From positions 9,567,266-9,631,265 of the forward strand of contig JARUPZ010000003.1 in NCBI GenBank assembly GCA_031213475.1: 64,000 nucleotides of DNA, given 5' to 3'. Source of the stretch: Nereocystis luetkeana (Eukaryota > Sar > Phaeophyceae > Laminariales > Laminariaceae). Below the pieces are notes generated by a model that ran no database searches, had not been told where the DNA came from, and was given only the letters and a program-made list of their open reading frames with translations. Position 1 is the first letter of the stretch; each line of letters begins with the position of its first letter. Both the position numbers and the translations under genes were made by a program. Positions 54,101 to 60,354 of this stretch are shown here, piece by piece.

Positions 54101-57100
54101 GGTTTCCTGCACCCCGTGCGGCGAAAAAAGAGAACACCGAACACAAAACACACCAACAATAACAACAACAGGACGCGACAAGACAACAGGGAGAAGGGGG
54201 GGACAGGACAGGGGGCGGGAGACGGGGAGAAGAGGGGCGGATGTGAAGTCGTGGGAGGGAGGGGTATGTGGGGTAGGAGATGGGGGGGGGGGGATAAGCC
54301 GACGCGAAGAAACAAATGACATCGTGGGCGGGGGGGGGGGGGGGTAAGCCGACGCGAAAGACTGAGTACTAATTCTGTTTTTTTTTTTGGGGGGGGGGAT
54401 GAGGGAGGGAGGGGAAGGGGGGAGCATTCAGCGCGTCCTTGGGGCGGGGCGGTAGAGTACCGACGCGGGGCGGCAAAGGGGGTGTGCTCATGCCGTGCAA
54501 GGCGGGGGGCGCGGGGGGGGGCTACTCATTCGTTGCTTGCCTGAGTCATTTGACCATTCACCACGCATCCCTTTCGAGTCGGAACACCGTTCCTACTCTT
54601 AATTGAGACACCTCCAACAGTTGGGTGCTCATTGCGTTGTTTCCATACCAAGTATATTACATAGACAAGTTTTGCTAGTCTTACCCCCTTGTCGTTTCGC
54701 CGCCTGCGACCACTATCTATCTCCTAGGATAGCGATCGTTTTCTCTCTACTGTCTAGTGTATCAAACTCCTCCACGTCACATTCTTGTTATTATAATCAT
54801 CTCCTTTAAGACACCCCCCGTTCCTCCTTGCACATTTCACATTATTCTCCTACCTATGAGCGTTTAAAACTACTCTCTTTAGCCTTGCCACAAGGTCAAA
54901 TCTGTGCATCTACTTCTTCCTCCTCCCGGCTACTGCTATACCTCTTTTCTTCTTACACGCGGGTCCACGTAACCTACACGAATTCGCAGTTTCAGCTTTT
55001 TCGTGAGGTCCACTGGGCCGTAAGCAACTACGTTTTCATTCCTATCCCTTCTCTCAACCCCCCGTATGTCACCAGGTGTTTCTCATCTTTCACCTTGGTT
55101 TCTTGGCGCTAGCCTTTCCCTTCTTTCTATCCTCTTCTTCAACTTCCGCCTTGTACGTATCCTCCAAACGTCCAAACGTATTTATGGACAACATGCATTT
55201 TTGGTGTATTCCTACCTGGTACAGTGCATGCTTACATACGTTATCGATTACACTATCCCGCCTTATCCCAGCTCGTCCTTCTGTTACTTTCTCCCGTACA
55301 GGCCGGGCAACTACGGGTGGCATCCTCCTTTTTTTTTTGTTCTTTACTTTATAATGCCGTTTCAACTTTCTCACGTCTATATTTGTCCTAAGTGGGTAAA
55401 TTCTCAGTTCTGCTCTTAGTAGTGTTTTTATGCTCGTCGTACTTGAGCATCATATTGTATTACGGAGGACCATAGTAAATAGGACCAAATATTGTTAGTA
55501 AAAATAGCGAAATATATAAGTTTTGGTATGTACCGTAGGTTCTATTTAATATGGTCCCCCGTAGTACGTCGTAGTGTTTTTTAGCCGCTGTCATCTGCGC
55601 TGTTTCCAGCCGGACTACCAGCTTCGCGTTCCCTTCCCCCATACTTCTCCAGCGCATTCTAGCTTTGGTACAATCACACTAACCAGGATACATATCTCTT
55701 CATCCTACTGTAGTGTCCAAGGTGCGAGTCTGTCGAGATCGTATCCATGTCGCCTACGTGTATGCTTCATCCTTTCCGCTGTATTTTTGTTGCTGCTGCT
55801 GCTGTGTGTGCATCCCAAAGAGCAGTTTTCAAGATATCTCCGCCAAGCTAGCTACGTACACAGGTCTACGATCGGTAGTTCTTCTTCTCCCCACTTCCGC
55901 TTGCAATTTTACGGGGGGGGGGGGGGGGAGGTGCGAGGAGGGGTCGCTTTGGATCAGGCGACGAGTAATCGAGGGAAGCAAGGCCTCCGCGCTGGGTAGA
56001 AAGCCTTACACTTTATAGTTTTTTCGTATTGTCTCCACAATTCCCTCGTACTCGTACGTACTTACTGTTACCAGGAAAATACGAAAATGTTGTAGGGGCC
56101 GGAACGACGCCGCCTGTCATACCAGTCCACAGCACGCATCGCGCCGCATCAATGTAGTTCTTCGCGGCCTTCGCACCAGCCCCTATGAGCAACCGCCTCT
56201 TGGGCATACGCAAACCCACGTTTCCTAACCATTCGCCCGTCTAGGACTGCACTCCCTTTGTGGGCGCAAAAGTCTTGGAATTGAAGTTAGATGTAGGTAC
56301 ATGTACAGTCACACACCAGGGACAGATCAAATAGATCATCTAGATCATCATCTAGATCCTCATCTAGATCATCATCTAGATCCTCATCTAGATCATCATC
56401 TAGATCCTCATCTAGATCATCATCTAGATCATCATCTAGATCATCATCTAGATCATCATCTAGATCCTCATCTAGATCATCATCTAGATCCTTATCTAGA
56501 TCCTCATCTAGATCCTTATCTAGATCCTCATCTAGATCATCATCTAGATCATCATCTAGATCATCTAGATCATCATCCAGTTCATCATCACATGCACTAG
56601 TAGTGCAGTACCAAAAGGGTTGTAACCCTATATGGGGATGCCAACCTCTACACACATATTGGTAAGTACGAGCAAAAGCGAGTGTCAAAATCCAAGAGGC
56701 GCCAAAAAACAGACGGAACCCCTTCAGAGGCTTCGTTTTTGTCACGTCCTGCCGTCACGGCTGCCAAGAAACACGGCGGTCAAGGCATCTGTGTCCCACA
56801 TCCCACAAAAAAAACTTTTGCGGTTTTCCTTCTCGTGTCCCTGGGAATTCAAGAAAAAAAAGTTCAGCAAGCAGCAGAAGAAGAGGAAGCTTATGGGGGG
56901 CGCCAAAGCCTGCTACTACTGCGGTAGCTAGGCAATAGCGCGTACATACGTCGCGACTCGAGCATCGTCAAAAGTGCGGCGTACACCTACTCTTATGACA
57001 CCTATCTGAAGTGCCTACCCGACACAGCCCCTCTATACCCCACTCAGCAGCCCGAACTGAATCGTGTGTCGATGTCCCTGAAATCGCGTGTTTTTTTCTT

Positions 57101-57694
57101 CTTCTCTTCTTTTTTTTCACCTTTCCTTCCATCGGGGGGGGGTCGGGTTCTAAAACTTTGAACCGATATTGAAGATTGAAGAATTGCACCGCCAAGGAAC
57201 GACCTGCAGGATTTTCGTTTTAGCTGGGCCGTCTTGCATTTAGAGAGGGCGTGCCGAACCCACGGGGGGTTTCGACTACGTAAACCTGCTGGATGCTTGT
57301 TTTTCGCACCCTCAAACGCATCATCGATTCCCACTCGATGATGACCCACATATTTCTGGGATTATATATGTTCATGATATTTTATGATATATGCGTATGA
57401 CTTACAGTACTGTACGTAGCTAGTTGTGCCGGGATGGAAGCCGTGTTTATATTCATATACCTTCTGCATGATCTGGCACATCATGTTTCCTGAGTGGGTG
57501 GGATGTGTACGAGCTGCGCAGCTATCTATCTCAGCACGGCAAGGGCAGTAGGGACCTGAAGGAGCTGATCAAAGATCGTGATCGGTTCGAGGCGTGGAAG
57601 CTTTCAGCCAGCGGGGCCCGCCGTGCAACTCACTGCCGTTACGTGTACACAAAGCGGCGGCAGCAGCAGCGGCAGCAGCAGCGGCAGCAGCAGC

Positions 57695-57731
<37 letters not shown>

Positions 57732-60316
57732 GCGGCGGCGGCGGCAGCAGTTGTATGTTACTATTCAATGGTAGTACATACCCTGGTATGGTATACCAGG
57801 TACCAGGGATGATACAGCGAGTGCATCGTGCACATATAGACAGTAAACAAGAGCAGTACGAGGCAGTCGCCATACGCAGCAATAGTCAGCCAACACACAC
57901 ATATGCATATACAACCCACACTCCGGCAAAGGCGTCCATAATACACGTATACCGAAGGCTAGGCGTATATATACCACGGGTGATTGGACGAGGCTGTACC
58001 AGCCGCACCCGCCTTACACCTTTTAGTGCCACAGTCCCGATTTGGGGGCAGACCACTTGGAATTAGTGGGGTTTGCCCCCTAATCGGGGCTACAGTACTA
58101 ACGGGGTTGACCCTTTTGGGACTGCACTTTCGTTGTGGGGACAAAACACTTGGAGTTAGACTGAAATATTAAGGTCTATCTACCTGGTATGTACACAGTG
58201 CAGCACTATCAATAGAAGGATTAATATCACTGGGGGGGGGCGCATGTCATATCATGCATGTATACCTACCTGGTACCTGGTCTCACATACCATAGCCGCA
58301 AACGTTAATAGATCTCACGGATTAACGGGCGTGATCGTTCGTGTGCTGCCTGCCAGCCTGCCTGCCTGCCTGCGCATGGCAGGAGCCTTTTCCGTAACAT
58401 GACGTGATAATTACACAATCACCGATCTGGACAGAAACGTGAGGACTACTATGTTATGCACCAGTATTTCATATTTTAGACACCAGCGGTCCTTGCGTTT
58501 CCGTCAAGGGTGTCAAGTATCAGTTTATATACCAGGTATACTGTACCTGGTACATCACAGCAGTAGTGGCCCATCTTTAATTTCGGTACCGGCTGTCCGC
58601 TATAGTGCCTGTGGAATCGCTCGGTACAGACATACGGGATGTACTATTAATACTGTAATGTGGTACGTAGCGTGCGGAGTAATATGTACCAGGTAGGTAT
58701 ACACTACAGCAGTAGTGATCCCTTTATAAAGTAGTGGCGGTTAAGCGGTGCCGATTTCCCGCTATAAGTGCCTGTGGGGTCGCTTCGCACCCCTGGGTGG
58801 AATTCACCAGTATGACATATAGCGTGCGGCGTACATAGTGCCGGATGCCGTTATATATAGTGCCGGTATCTACTGTTGACTGGCGCATATGATACCGGCA
58901 CTATAGAGGGACCACCACCAACCCTTTTTAAACCGCAGTCCCGTTTTGGGGACAAACCACTCAAATTTCAAGTAGTTTGTCCCCAAAACGGGACTGCGGT
59001 TCTAAATGGGTTAAAAGACTACCGTAAGTAGGAAGTAAGACTCTGAGCTAAACTTCTAGACTTGCTCTGTAGACAGCTGCTTCTAGACTACGGGCACGAC
59101 GTACAGCAGTAGCAGGTAGATCTCGATTCTAGACATGTGCCACGCGCTGCTATTATACTGCTGCTGTACGTACAATGTTCATCATGCTAAATATGAATAC
59201 TACAGCGGTATGAATAGCTGCCAATGCTGCCGTGTGATGTGGCAAGTGATATCACGAAGCACATATATATATATACCTGGTATATATATATATACCCATG
59301 ACCATGCGTGAGATACGAAGCAGGGGCAAAACCCCACACCATCAGACGATAGCAGACTCGCAGACGCCCCCGTATTCGTCCGATCGCCTTTGTCAGGTGG
59401 TATCAAATACCTGGTACCCTGGTACCTGGTATACATTTGAACACTATATACACCGGGTTGCAGCAACTACTACGAGTATAATAATACTATTAATAGTCCG
59501 TGTTCTACAGCAGTAGTAATATTTACCAAGTACCGGCACACTTTACACCACTGCCGTCTACGCATCATGTCGTACAACTTGAGGCTGGCTGTACAACAAC
59601 GTACAACAACAGCGGTACGACACGAGTACGTACGTACAGAACAGGGAAGGTTATAGCTGGTATGTATGTGCTGGTGCGTACGTTGTTACTACTGCTGCCT
59701 GTAGCACAACAACAGGACAATTGGCATACACGGCCGTAGAGGACCAAAAACTCCTGCTGTCGCTGTCGTTGTTGGCTGCTGCGGGTACGAGATGTGCCTG
59801 GTACCAATCAGTACGTAAGAGTGTATACATGTATGCATACCGTACACACGACGTGCAGCAAGCACCCCCTGGGACACAACAGCATACTGGTAGGCAGCAA
59901 CAGCAGTAGCAGCAGCGGTACTCGCAGTATGCCTCTCTCGTGTACCAGGTATACATAATGGTATTATTGCAGTCAACAGTACGTACAGCATAACCGGTCG
60001 CCCCGGTGGTTCAAGTGGTTAACCTCGAATTCTACTTGTTTGAGTCCTGGGTTCGAGCCCTAGGAGGGTCGGACTTTGACTTTATTTGCAAAAATAAAAA
60101 AGGGATTCAATTGTTGAGAGCGCCTTGCAGCGTGGGTAGGCACAATTCGATGCGAGTCGACGAGGGAAGAAAAAGGCTGAAATCTTCTCGCGATAAAAAT
60201 GAAGGCACGTACCGTAGCGGGAAGGGGGGAGAAGAGCCTGCTATGTGACCCCGGATCTGAGTTACGAGTTGGAAGGAGAGAGAGAAGAAGATGTGCGAAG
60301 ATAATGAATGGGATGG

Positions 60317-60354
<38 letters not shown>

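Noticed and set aside
56287-56745. Acidic DLDD-repeat ORF with a possible signal peptide
   Set aside because: Apart from its first residues it is the 12-bp ATCTAGATCATC satellite translated.
59998-60075. Functional tRNA gene
   Set aside because: D and T arms pair, but the acceptor stem does not and the anticodon loop lacks the usual U33; the downstream body and A tail mark a SINE.
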